Assembly (NCBI GenBank): GCA_026392325.1
Contig: JAPLCH010000242.1
Location: forward strand, 1-5,942
DNA length: 5,942 nucleotides
From: Solirubrobacterales bacterium
GTDB lineage: Bacteria; Actinomycetota; Thermoleophilia; Solirubrobacterales; Solirubrobacteraceae
Direction: 5' to 3'
In this document: in pieces, positions 1 to 5,942 of the stretch
Layout of the letters: the number at the start of each line of letters is the position of its first letter
Position numbering within the stretch: position 1 is the first letter of the stretch
Position numbers and translations under genes: made by a program
The notes under the pieces: generated by a model
Told to the model about the DNA's origin: nothing
The model's database searches: none
What the model saw: only the letters and a program-made list of their open reading frames with translations

Positions 1-1106
1 GTGGATGCGTCCTCGTGCACCCAGATCCTGTCGCTGCTCTTGGGCTTCTTGCAGCGGAACGCAGACGCTTTCTGGATGTTGCAGTAATCGGGGTCACCGG
101 TTCGACGGGAAAGACTTCGACCAAGGATGTACTTGGGGCGGTTCTTGGATCGCAGGGAGAGGTCTTTGTGTCCTCAGGAAACCGCAATACTGAGGTCGGG
201 TTGCCGCTTGAGCTGTTGGCTGTCCCGGAAACCGCGACAGCGGTGGTTCTTGAGATGGCAATGCGCGCTGAGGGAGAGATCGCTGATCTTGCCCGGATTG
301 CAAGCCCGGACGCCGGAATCATCGTCAATGTCGGACCTGTGCATCTTGAAACGCTTGGATCGATAGAAAGAGTGGCCGCGGCCAAGGCGGAGCTGATCGG
401 AGCCCTGCGACCGGGTTCGGTTGCTGTAACGCCCGAGGGTGATTCTCTCCTTCAGCCCTATCTGAGAGACGACCTTGTGAACATTACTTTTGGGCCAGCT
501 GGGGACTCTCGGCTTGAGGCCGTCGAGGGCCGATCCCTGACCATTTCGGTGATGGGCCAAACACATGTGATGGATGTTGATTTCGACCAGCCACACAACC
601 GTCTAAACCTTCTCGCTGCAGTCGCGGTTGCGACAGGGTTGGGGTTCGGTCTTCCGCAGAGCCTGCAAGTCGGTTTCTCCGGTCTCCGGGGGCAGCGAAA
701 GGCCCTTGAGAATGGCGTGATCGTCATCGACGACTGCTACAACGCAAACCCAATGTCCATGAGCGCGGCACTCGCCGATCTGGCTGGTGAGCAGGATCGG
801 CGTGGAGGCCGATCGGTTGCTGTGCTCGGAGACATGCTTGAACTGGGTCCTGAGAGCAGCAAACTCCATCGCGAACTGGGCAGCGCAGCGGCAAGTGCCG
901 GAGTGGGGCTTCTGATCACGGTTGGTGCTCAGGCTGCCGAGGCAGCTGGCGGCTTTCCCGGAGTCTCCGTGGCTGTGGATGATGCCGATCAAGCTGCGAG
1001 TGAGCTGAAGGCTCGGCTCGCGCCCGGTGACACGGTCCTTGTGAAGGGATCCCGTGGGGTTGGCCTTGAGGCTGTCCTGCAGTCCCTTGAAGCGGACGGA
1101 GGGTGA
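1..1106 (+). CDS. murF: MurF, UDP-N-acetylmuramoyl-tripeptide--D-alanyl-D-alanine ligase (5' partial)
   Basis: Cytoplasmic ATP-dependent ligase that adds D-Ala-D-Ala to UDP-MurNAc-tripeptide, the last Mur ligase step. The frame is open to the window edge (first full codon 3-5). GTG at 15 looks like an internal Val codon, because the residues around it (VLVHPDPVAALG) match the end of the MurF N-terminal domain. About 367 residues are visible against a usual ~450, so the N-terminal UDP-substrate domain is mostly missing. Numbering from codon 15: P-loop GVTGSTGKTSTK at 26-37, NRNTEVGLP at 56-64, LEMAMRAEGEI at 79-89, VGPVHLETLG at 106-115, AAKAEL at 122-127 with the Lys expected to be carbamylated, HNRLN at 194-198, DDCYNANP at 239-246, LGDMLELG at 271-278 and the C-terminal VKGSRGVGLE at 343-352. 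The DD-YNANP and LGDM motifs separate it from MurE. The stop is TGA, one base before mraY. Confidence 0.96.
   Translation, partial: GCVLVHPDPVAALGLLAAERRRFLDVAVIGVTGSTGKTSTKDVLGAVLGSQGEVFVSSGNRNTEVGLPLELLAVPETATAVVLEMAMRAEGEIADLARIASPDAGIIVNVGPVHLETLGSIERVAAAKAELIGALRPGSVAVTPEGDSLLQPYLRDDLVNITFGPAGDSRLEAVEGRSLTISVMGQTHVMDVDFDQPHNRLNLLAAVAVATGLGFGLPQSLQVGFSGLRGQRKALENGVIVIDDCYNANPMSMSAALADLAGEQDRRGGRSVAVLGDMLELGPESSKLHRELGSAAASAGVGLLITVGAQAAEAAGGFPGVSVAVDDADQAASELKARLAPGDTVLVKGSRGVGLEAVLQSLEADGG
1098..1103 (+). promoter_or_regulatory. Shine-Dalgarno site of mraY
   Basis: GGAGGG ends four bases before ATG 1108 and lies inside the last codons of murF. It supports 1108 as the mraY start over the in-frame start at 1054, which would add 18 polar residues (including SPLKRTEGD) ahead of the first membrane helix. 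Confidence 0.8.
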
Positions 1107-1107
1107 C

Positions 1108-2076
1108 ATGGGCCGCGTTCTGATCGCTGGAACGGCGTCAATGCTGCTCTGCCTGTTCCTGGCCCCCAAATTCATCAGCTTCATCGCCAACCGCGAGTTT
1201 GGTCAGAACATCCGCGAGGACGGACCGCAGGGCCACATGTCCAAGGCGGGGACCCCAACGATGGGCGGGATCATCATCTTCGCGGCGATTTCCATCCCGT
1301 TCTTGATCCTCACAGCTGGGGGATGGGAGGAGGTGGGGGTCTTTGGCACAGCAATCGCATGTGCGCTCATCGGCTTTGCTGACGACTTCACCAAAATAGT
1401 CCGCAAGCGCTCCCTTGGACTGCGAGCACGGACGAAGCTCGCGGCAACGATGGTCGTCTCCGTTGGGCTCTGGTGGGTTGCCACCCAAAAGGCAGGGCTT
1501 CCCGAAACCGTGCGGCTTCGGTTCATTGATGCTGAAATCGACCTTGGGTGGATCTACCCGGTGTTCGTCTTTCTGGTTGTTGCCGGCTCAACGAGCGCCG
1601 TCAATCTGACCGATGGGCTCGACGGTCTGGCCGCTGGCTGCTGCGCCATTGTTCTCCTCGCCTACATCGGAATCACTTTCCTCACCACGGGACAGTCAGA
1701 GTTGGCGTTGCTCTGCGGCTGCCTTGTTGGAGCCTGTGTGGGGTTCCTCTGGTTCAACAGCTTCCCGGCAAGCATCTTTATGGGAGACACTGGCTCTCTT
1801 GGTCTAGGAGGGGCACTGGCTGCACTCGCAGTAATGACGCGAACGGAAATCCTGTTGATTCTGCTCGGAGGGATTTTTGTTATTGAAGCGCTGTCAGTCG
1901 TCATCCAGGTGATCTCATTCAGGTTCTTCAGGCGGCGTGTTTTCCTGATGGCTCCGATCCACCACCACTTTGAGCTCCGCCAGTGGTCTGAAACAAAGAT
2001 CATTCTCCGCTTTTGGATTGTTGCCGCCGCGTTCAGTGCGATTGCATTCACTCTCTACCAGTCGAGCCTGAGATGA
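1108..2076 (+). CDS. mraY: MraY, phospho-N-acetylmuramoyl-pentapeptide-transferase
   Basis: Integral membrane enzyme that transfers phospho-MurNAc-pentapeptide from UDP to undecaprenyl phosphate, making lipid I on the inner face of the membrane. At 322 residues it is within the family range (about 320-360), at the short end. About ten hydrophobic segments can be read, near residues 4-24, 50-70, 76-94, 110-126, 149-164, 176-193, 197-216, 230-245, 247-270 and 300-317, which matches the known ten-helix fold. Family motifs: GTPTMGG 48-54, FADDF 90-94 with the paired Asp 92/93, NLTDGLDGL 166-174, FMGDTGSLG 224-232 with catalytic-region Asp 227, and MAPIHHHFEL 281-290 with the HHH at 285-287 that marks MraY against WecA/TagO relatives. 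Start 1108 is chosen from the strong ribosome site and from where the first helix begins. The TGA stop overlaps the murD start by 4 nt. Confidence 0.97.
   Translation: MGRVLIAGTASMLLCLFLAPKFISFIANREFGQNIREDGPQGHMSKAGTPTMGGIIIFAAISIPFLILTAGGWEEVGVFGTAIACALIGFADDFTKIVRKRSLGLRARTKLAATMVVSVGLWWVATQKAGLPETVRLRFIDAEIDLGWIYPVFVFLVVAGSTSAVNLTDGLDGLAAGCCAIVLLAYIGITFLTTGQSELALLCGCLVGACVGFLWFNSFPASIFMGDTGSLGLGGALAALAVMTRTEILLILLGGIFVIEALSVVIQVISFRFFRRRVFLMAPIHHHFELRQWSETKIILRFWIVAAAFSAIAFTLYQSSLR
2073..2076 (+). other. mraY/murD ATGA stop-start overlap without a clear ribosome site
   Basis: The murD ATG (2073-2075) overlaps the mraY TGA (2074-2076). The preceding bases (GTCGAGCCTGAG) hold only weak GAG matches to an anti-Shine-Dalgarno, unlike the other junctions here. 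Reinitiation by ribosomes finishing mraY is the likely mode of murD translation; that is inference. Confidence 0.65.
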
Positions 2077-3413
2077 GCAATAGCCTTTCTCTGGAGAATC
2101 GGTCGGACCTCCCAGACGGCCCTTGGCTTGTCTGCGGCCTTGCCCGTTCTGGGCAGTCGGCCGCGGCCGCACTTTCAGCCAGAGGAGAGAGGGTCATCGG
2201 CATTGATGCCAGCTCACCTGAGGGAGCTTCTGCCCTTGCCGAATCTGGGGTGGAGGTTCACTTGGATACGGGCGGCGAGGCCTTTGTTTCCCAGGTATCG
2301 GCCGTTGTTAAAAGCCCCGGTGTCCCTGACAGCGCCCCAGCCGTTCGCGCAGCGCGTGAACTCGGAGTGCCGGTCCTGGGTGAGCTTGAGCTGGGTTGGA
2401 GGATGACATCCGGTCAAGTGATTGCCGTGACAGGTACCAATGGCAAGACGACCACAACTGAACTGATCGGTCACCTTCTGAGGGAGTCCGGGGAGGACTG
2501 CTCTGTCGTCGGGAATGTCGGGACGCCGATTACTTCCGTCGTTGGGACCGAAGCGGCATTGAAGACACTTGTGGTCGAGGCCTCGTCCTTTCAGCTCGAA
2601 GACTCCGTTGGCTTTGCGCCCGATGTCGCAGTCCTTCTGAACCTGGGCGCAGACCACATTGATCGCCATGGCACTGTGGCCTCTTACAGGGAGGCCAAGC
2701 TGAGGATTTTTGACCGACAGACAAGTGCTGACATAGCCGTGGTTCCAGAAGGAGAGGAATCCGTAGAAGGGCGTGGGGAAGCCAAGCGCGTGACCTTTGG
2801 TGGGTCTGACTCGGATATGAAGGTTTCGGATGGGGGGATCTACTGGCGGGGTGTCAGGCTTGCCGATACAAACGATTTCTCCCTTCCTGGCGAGCACAAC
2901 CTCCTCAACGCCCAAGCAGCTGCCGCAGCATGCCTGATGCACGGCACCGACCCAGGGACTCTGGCGGATGGCCTGAGAACATTTGAGGCTGTCCCTCATC
3001 GGCTTCAGCTGATCAGTGACCAAGGTGGCGTGCGGTGGTACAACGACTCTAAAGCTACGAATGTCGACTCAACCCTCACGGCGTTGAAAGCTGTGGGGTC
3101 TGGCGTCCATCTTATTCTCGGTGGAGATGGCAAAGGCCAAGACTTCCTTCCACTTCGGGCTGCTGTTGCGGGCCACTGTGTCTCAGTGCACCTGATCGGC
3201 GAAGCAGAGGGTCAGCTCTTTGAGGTGCTCTCAGAGAGTGGAGTTCATGTCCAGCAGGACGGAGACCTGAAGCTTGCTGTGGCGTCCTGCGCCCGAACCG
3301 CCCGCTCGGGTGAATCAGTTCTGCTCTCACCGGCCTGTGCAAGCTTCGATCAGTTCAGAGACTTCGAACAGCGTGGCGAAGAGTTCTGCTCCCTTGTGGA
3401 GGCAAGTTCATGA
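2073..3413 (+). CDS. murD: MurD, UDP-N-acetylmuramoylalanine--D-glutamate ligase
   Basis: Cytoplasmic ATP-dependent ligase that adds D-Glu to UDP-MurNAc-L-Ala. It has 446 residues, the usual size. The N-terminal Rossmann-like UDP-binding domain carries VCGLARSGQSA (20-30) and KSPGVP (80-85). The central ATPase domain carries the P-loop VTGTNGKTTTTE (119-130, Lys125), EASSFQLE (169-176), NLGADHIDRHG (190-200) and YREAKLRIF (205-213), where Lys209 matches the carbamylated lysine of the family; HNLLNAQAA follows at 275-283. The C-terminal domain has VPHRLQ (307-312), YNDSKATN (323-330), LILGGDGKGQDF (347-358) and LLSPACASFDQF (417-428). The EASSFQL and SPACASFDQ motifs are typical of MurD rather than MurC or MurE. 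ATG 2073 is chosen because it gives the 4-nt ATGA overlap with mraY; an in-frame start at 2013 would put 20 extra residues inside mraY. No Shine-Dalgarno is convincing, so coupling to mraY translation is likely. Confidence 0.97.
   Translation: MSNSLSLENRSDLPDGPWLVCGLARSGQSAAAALSARGERVIGIDASSPEGASALAESGVEVHLDTGGEAFVSQVSAVVKSPGVPDSAPAVRAARELGVPVLGELELGWRMTSGQVIAVTGTNGKTTTTELIGHLLRESGEDCSVVGNVGTPITSVVGTEAALKTLVVEASSFQLEDSVGFAPDVAVLLNLGADHIDRHGTVASYREAKLRIFDRQTSADIAVVPEGEESVEGRGEAKRVTFGGSDSDMKVSDGGIYWRGVRLADTNDFSLPGEHNLLNAQAAAAACLMHGTDPGTLADGLRTFEAVPHRLQLISDQGGVRWYNDSKATNVDSTLTALKAVGSGVHLILGGDGKGQDFLPLRAAVAGHCVSVHLIGEAEGQLFEVLSESGVHVQQDGDLKLAVASCARTARSGESVLLSPACASFDQFRDFEQRGEEFCSLVEASS
3398..3402 (+). 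promoter_or_regulatory. Shine-Dalgarno site of ftsW
   Basis: GGAGG lies in the last codons of murD, seven bases before ATG 3410. The ATG overlaps the murD TGA (3411-3413) as ATGA. Good spacing plus the overlap fixes the ftsW start. Confidence 0.8.
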
Positions 3414-4693
3414 GCCGACGCAGACTCAGACGCAAGGACGCGCCTGCCGTTCCGGTGAGTGAGCCCCGCGAGCAAAGGGCACTCGTCTTCCCCAAGGAGC
3501 ACCGTGCGATCACCACAGCAGTTGTGATTCTCGTGGCGATCGGAGTGGTGATGGTTTACAGCGCTTCGTCAGCAAGCAACGCCCTCTCTTCGGGCGGTCA
3601 GGGAACAGGGCTTCTTCTGCGAACGCTTGGACTTGGGGTACTCCCCGGATTCCTGCTGCTTTGGTTTCTACAACGGATTCCACTGGACACGATCGGCCGC
3701 CACAGCAAGATCTTGATGGGACTGGCCTTGTTCCCTATTGCTGCCGTTCTGGTTCCGGGAGTTGGTCAATCGATCAATGGGGCGCAGCGATGGATCAACC
3801 TCGGAGTGACGAGCTTCCAGCCGAGTGAGATCGGAAAGCTTGCGCTTGTGCTCTATGTGGCTCACCTTGCGGTCACAAGGTCTCAAACGCTGGGCAATCT
3901 CAAGGCTGCCTTTAAATTCGTGATGTGGCCGATATTCCTTACCGCAGTCTTGATCGCCAAGGAGCCGGATCTGGGCACAGCCCTCGTCTGTGTTGCAACG
4001 GGCCTGACAATTGTCTGGATGGCAGGAATGCCGCTGCGCGTACTCGCTCCGATCCTCGGCAGTGCCGTCATGGGCGTCTTGCTGTTTGCGGTTGCTTCGC
4101 CCTATCGAGCTGCCCGGTTGACTGCGTTCCTCCACCCGTGGGCACACCAGGCAGACACTGGCTTCCAATCAGTTCAGGGTCAGATCGCGCTCGGCTCAGG
4201 TGGGATATTTGGGGTGGGACCAGGCCAGTCAGTTCAAAAGATCTTCTACCTGCCTGAGGCTCACACCGACTTCATCCTTGCTGTGATCGGGGAGGAGCTG
4301 GGTGTGATTGGAATCCTTGTCGTACTCGGCCTGTTCGGTGCGATTCTTAGAGCTGGGATGAACATTGCTCGGGATGCCGTTGATCCGTATGCGAAGCTGA
4401 CTGCAGCGGGTCTTACCGCGTTGATCACTTGTCAAGCCATGCTCAACATATGGGTCGTTCTGGGGATCGCACCGCTTACGGGAGTGCCGCTTCCGTTCAT
4501 CTCGTACGGGCCCACCAACTTGATTGTGCTCCTGTGTTCAACAGGCCTTCTGCTGAACATTGCTGCCACGGGTGGCACTCGCCTGCGGGCCGTGCCGGAC
4601 ATAGATGCCTCAACAAGCGAGGATTGGGATGCGGATTCTGATCGCAGCCGGCGGGACAGCCGGGCACGTGATTCCCGCGCTCAGCGTCGCTGA
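3410..4693 (+). CDS. ftsW: FtsW, septal SEDS peptidoglycan glycosyltransferase
   Basis: Polytopic SEDS protein that polymerises lipid II into glycan strands at the division septum with a class B PBP (FtsI, not in the window). It has 427 residues. An Arg-rich cytoplasmic N-terminus (1-33) is followed by about ten hydrophobic segments. Family motifs: VYSASS (49-54), GAQRWINLG (124-132), FQPSE (136-140), KEPDLGTA (184-191), the long extracellular loop starting HPW (242-244), IALGSGGIFGVG (259-270), LPEAHTDFI (281-289) with Asp287 matching the catalytic Asp of SEDS enzymes, and PLTGVPLPFISYG (355-367). After that last motif the usual G-S/T-S is PTN. The place between murD and murG supports FtsW over RodA or SpoVE. 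After the last helix (near 387) a ~40-residue hydrophilic tail runs from acidic (EDWDADSD, 404-411) to Arg/Ser-rich (412-427). Its last 21 codons overlap murG out of frame. Confidence 0.95.
   Translation: MSRRRLRRKDAPAVPVSEPREQRALVFPKEHRAITTAVVILVAIGVVMVYSASSASNALSSGGQGTGLLLRTLGLGVLPGFLLLWFLQRIPLDTIGRHSKILMGLALFPIAAVLVPGVGQSINGAQRWINLGVTSFQPSEIGKLALVLYVAHLAVTRSQTLGNLKAAFKFVMWPIFLTAVLIAKEPDLGTALVCVATGLTIVWMAGMPLRVLAPILGSAVMGVLLFAVASPYRAARLTAFLHPWAHQADTGFQSVQGQIALGSGGIFGVGPGQSVQKIFYLPEAHTDFILAVIGEELGVIGILVVLGLFGAILRAGMNIARDAVDPYAKLTAAGLTALITCQAMLNIWVVLGIAPLTGVPLPFISYGPTNLIVLLCSTGLLLNIAATGGTRLRAVPDIDASTSEDWDADSDRSRRDSRARDSRAQRR
4619..4622 (+). promoter_or_regulatory. Shine-Dalgarno site of murG
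   Basis: GAGG lies six bases before ATG 4629, inside the 3' part of ftsW. It favours 4629 over the in-frame ATG at 4605, which would add eight residues before the MRILIAAGGT start typical of MurG. Confidence 0.65.
4629..4693 (+). other. 65-nt out-of-frame overlap of ftsW 3' end and murG 5' end
   Basis: The ftsW frame stays open to TGA 4691-4693, while murG starts at ATG 4629 in the +1 frame relative to ftsW. FtsW residues 407-427 and MurG residues 1-21 are encoded by the same bases. The segment that encodes the MurG glycine loop (GGTAGH, 4650-4667) is read in the ftsW frame as part of the Arg/Ser/Asp tail. The other gene-to-gene overlaps in the window are only 4 nt. Confidence 0.85.
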
Positions 4694-5696
4694 CGAGCTG
4701 CGAGGGTCCGCTCACGAAGTTGAGTTTGTGGGAGGGGATCGTGCAGAAGCGTCACTGGTTCCGGCCGCAGGCTTCAAATTTCACCAGCTTCAGGCCGAGG
4801 GGCTGAGTCGGACGTCAAAGGTCAAGGCGTTCCGCGCGGCCTTGAAGGCATTCCCGGCAGTGTTGAGTGCCGTGCGTCTGGTGAGGCACACAAGTCCTGA
4901 CGTGATTCTCGGTGGAGGCGGCTACGTGGCCGGAATTGTTGGCGCCGCCGCCGTTTTGACAAGGACGCCATTGGTCCTGACTGAGGCCGACAGCCATCTT
5001 GGGATATCGAACAGAGCCCTTGCTCGATTCGCGAAGAAGGTTTGTCTTGGCTTCCCGATTGAGGGTTGTGGGTCAGGGAAATTTCTGGTTACCGGTAGGC
5101 CCGTTCCCATTGGTGCGACTGACAGGTCGGTCGCCAGGCGACGGTTCGGGATCTCGAGTGATGCTCAGTGCGTTCTTGTTACTGGGGGGTCTCTTGGGGC
5201 TACATCGATCAACAAGGCGGCAGTGGAGGCCTTTGCGAACTCCGGGTTTGAGGTTCTTCACTTGGCCGGCGAGCGGGACCTTCCAAGCCTTACCTCTCCC
5301 CGTGACACGTATCATCTTGAGGGATATGTAGAGGGGTTCGGAGAGGCGGTTGCTGCATGCGATCTCGCTGTGGCGCGTGCTGGCGGGTCGGTCTTTGAGC
5401 TGGCAGCCCAGGGCTGTCCCGCAATCCTGATTCCCTACCCACACGCCGCGGGGGATCATCAGACCGGAAATGCCCGTTGGATGGAGGCAGCCGGGGCTGC
5501 AGTGGTGATAGCTGACGGTGACCTTTCGGCTGAATCGCTTGGGAAGGCGGTTGACTTGCTGCTGAAGGACCCCGCGCGTCTGGAGAAGATGGCCGCAGCG
5601 AGCTCCAGCCTGGCCCGGCCTGACGCTGCACGGGAAGTCGCAATGGTCGTGATTGATTCAGGTCGGAGCGCAAGCATGAAAATGGAGCCATCATGA
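4629..5696 (+). CDS. murG: MurG, UDP-GlcNAc:lipid I N-acetylglucosaminyltransferase
   Basis: Peripheral membrane GT-B glycosyltransferase on the cytoplasmic face that adds GlcNAc to lipid I, giving lipid II for FtsW. It has 355 residues, the usual size. The N-terminal acceptor domain carries the glycine loop AAGGTAGH (6-13) and the second loop LGGGGYVAG (94-102). TEADSHLGISN (118-128) stands where most MurG proteins have an HEQN-type motif. VTGRPVP (154-160) precedes the C-terminal UDP-GlcNAc domain, which has VTGGSLGATSIN (184-195), GYVEGF (232-237), ARAGGSVFELAAQG (249-262) with Glu257 in the place of the donor-binding Glu, and IPYPHAAGDHQTGNA (268-282). Start 4629 is chosen because MurG proteins begin just before the first glycine loop and a GAGG site precedes it. 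The start lies inside ftsW; the TGA stop overlaps murC by 4 nt. Confidence 0.96.
   Translation: MRILIAAGGTAGHVIPALSVADELRGSAHEVEFVGGDRAEASLVPAAGFKFHQLQAEGLSRTSKVKAFRAALKAFPAVLSAVRLVRHTSPDVILGGGGYVAGIVGAAAVLTRTPLVLTEADSHLGISNRALARFAKKVCLGFPIEGCGSGKFLVTGRPVPIGATDRSVARRRFGISSDAQCVLVTGGSLGATSINKAAVEAFANSGFEVLHLAGERDLPSLTSPRDTYHLEGYVEGFGEAVAACDLAVARAGGSVFELAAQGCPAILIPYPHAAGDHQTGNARWMEAAGAAVVIADGDLSAESLGKAVDLLLKDPARLEKMAAASSSLARPDAAREVAMVVIDSGRSASMKMEPS
5684..5687 (+). promoter_or_regulatory. Shine-Dalgarno site of murC
   Basis: GGAG lies five bases before ATG 5693, in the last codons of murG. The ATG overlaps the murG TGA (5694-5696) as ATGA, which fixes the murC start. Confidence 0.7.
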
Positions 5697-5942
5697 GCCC
5701 GGTCGCAGAACAGATTTGGAACGGCCGGTCACTTCACTTTGTGGGGATTGGAGGGGCAGGGATGAGCGGCCTCGCCAGAATCGCGTTGGAACTCGGTGCC
5801 ACCGTTAGTGGGTCGGATAGGACCACAGGCGGAGTTATTGAGGATCTGTGCGCGCTTGGGGCAGTTATTCACGCAGATCACAACGAGGCCAATGTCCCCG
5901 TCGACGCGGAGCTTGTTTACAGCTCTGCGATAGCAGCTGATA
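5693..5942 (+). CDS. murC: MurC, UDP-N-acetylmuramate--L-alanine ligase (3' partial)
   Basis: ATP-dependent ligase that adds L-Ala to UDP-MurNAc, the first peptide step of the pathway. Only the first 83 codons, about a fifth of a usual ~460-residue MurC, are present before the window ends; the frame is still open. My own translation shows a short lead (MSPVAEQIWNGRS), then HFVGIGGAGMSGLA (15-28), the glycine-rich nucleotide loop that is highly specific to MurC and its relatives. VSGSD follows at 38-42 and the strand-end motif VYSSAI at 75-80. This is the N-terminal Rossmann-like UDP-binding domain; the ATP P-loop and catalytic residues lie beyond the window. Mpl, a murein-recycling relative, has a similar N-terminus, but a place directly after murG in a dcw cluster argues for MurC. 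A MurC-MurB or MurC-Ddl fusion cannot be excluded without the rest of the gene. Confidence 0.92.
   Translation, partial: MSPVAEQIWNGRSLHFVGIGGAGMSGLARIALELGATVSGSDRTTGGVIEDLCALGAVIHADHNEANVPVDAELVYSSAIAAD

Noticed and set aside
1054..1107. Upstream in-frame start for mraY
   Set aside because: It would add 18 polar residues inside murF with no family match; ATG 1108 has GGAGGG at good spacing.
603..1190. Minus-strand open frame of 195 codons across murF and mraY
   Set aside because: It is antisense to two conserved genes and crosses their junction, and its product has no recognisable motif or membrane pattern.
1639..1740. Cluster of Cys residues in MraY membrane helices (178, 179, 203, 205, 210)
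   Set aside because: They lie in hydrophobic segments without a metal-binding spacing in a soluble loop; they look like ordinary small-residue substitutions.
2013..2072. Upstream in-frame start for murD
   Set aside because: It would add 20 residues that are only the shifted reading of the mraY 3' end; ATG 2073 gives the usual ATGA overlap.
2214..3023. Long open frame on the minus strand (269 codons) inside murD
   Set aside because: It is fully antisense to a well-supported murD and its product shows no recognisable domain. Such open frames are common shadows of G+C-rich genes.
4605..4628. Upstream ATG for murG
   Set aside because: It adds eight residues (MPQQARIG) before the typical MurG start; GAGG is placed to serve 4629. 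It is not fully excluded.
4600..4693. Programmed frameshift giving an FtsW-MurG fusion
   Set aside because: I see no clear slippery heptamer before the overlap. murG has its own ATG and ribosome site, and separate ftsW and murG genes are the rule.
1..5942. An undescribed system, mobile element, CRISPR array or RNA gene
   Set aside because: The window is filled edge to edge with six conserved dcw genes in their usual order. There is no intergenic space, no foreign gene and no repeat array.

Overview
The window lies wholly inside a division and cell wall (dcw) cluster. Six genes sit on the + strand in the conserved order murF (5' end missing) - mraY - murD - ftsW - murG - murC (3' end missing). 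Coding fills the window edge to edge. The only intergenic base is one nucleotide between murF and mraY, so no stretch is left for RNA genes, repeats, mobile elements or CRISPR arrays, and none was seen. I see no promoter or terminator, and the six genes look like the middle of one longer transcript.

Organism: the genes encode cytoplasmic peptidoglycan precursor synthesis plus the septal SEDS polymerase, so this is a walled bacterium. A few lines counted by eye give roughly 55-60% G+C. Several family motifs have unusual forms: DDCYNANPMSM in MurF, TEADSHLG and ARAGGSVFELAA in MurG, and SYGPTN in FtsW. From memory these resemble proteins of deep-branching Actinomycetota, in particular Thermoleophilia/Solirubrobacterales-like lineages. 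That placement is tentative and rests on no search.

Layout: murF 1-1106, mraY 1108-2076, murD 2073-3413, ftsW 3410-4693, murG 4629-5696, murC 5693-5942 (runs off the end). The mraY/murD, murD/ftsW and murG/murC junctions are 4-nt ATGA overlaps. The ftsW/murG junction is a longer, 65-nt out-of-frame overlap. All five visible stop codons are TGA. Clear Shine-Dalgarno sequences precede mraY, ftsW, murG and murC; murD has none that is convincing and probably depends on translational coupling.

How the genes work together: MurC adds L-Ala to UDP-MurNAc, MurD adds D-Glu, MurE (not in the window, presumably upstream) adds the third residue, and MurF adds D-Ala-D-Ala. MraY moves phospho-MurNAc-pentapeptide onto undecaprenyl phosphate to make lipid I. 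MurG adds GlcNAc to make lipid II, and FtsW polymerises lipid II at the septum with its partner class B PBP.

This is a conserved housekeeping region and I find no undescribed system in it. The points worth a second look are modest: the overprinted Arg-rich tail of FtsW within the murG start, and several lineage-type motif variants in FtsW, MurG and MurF.
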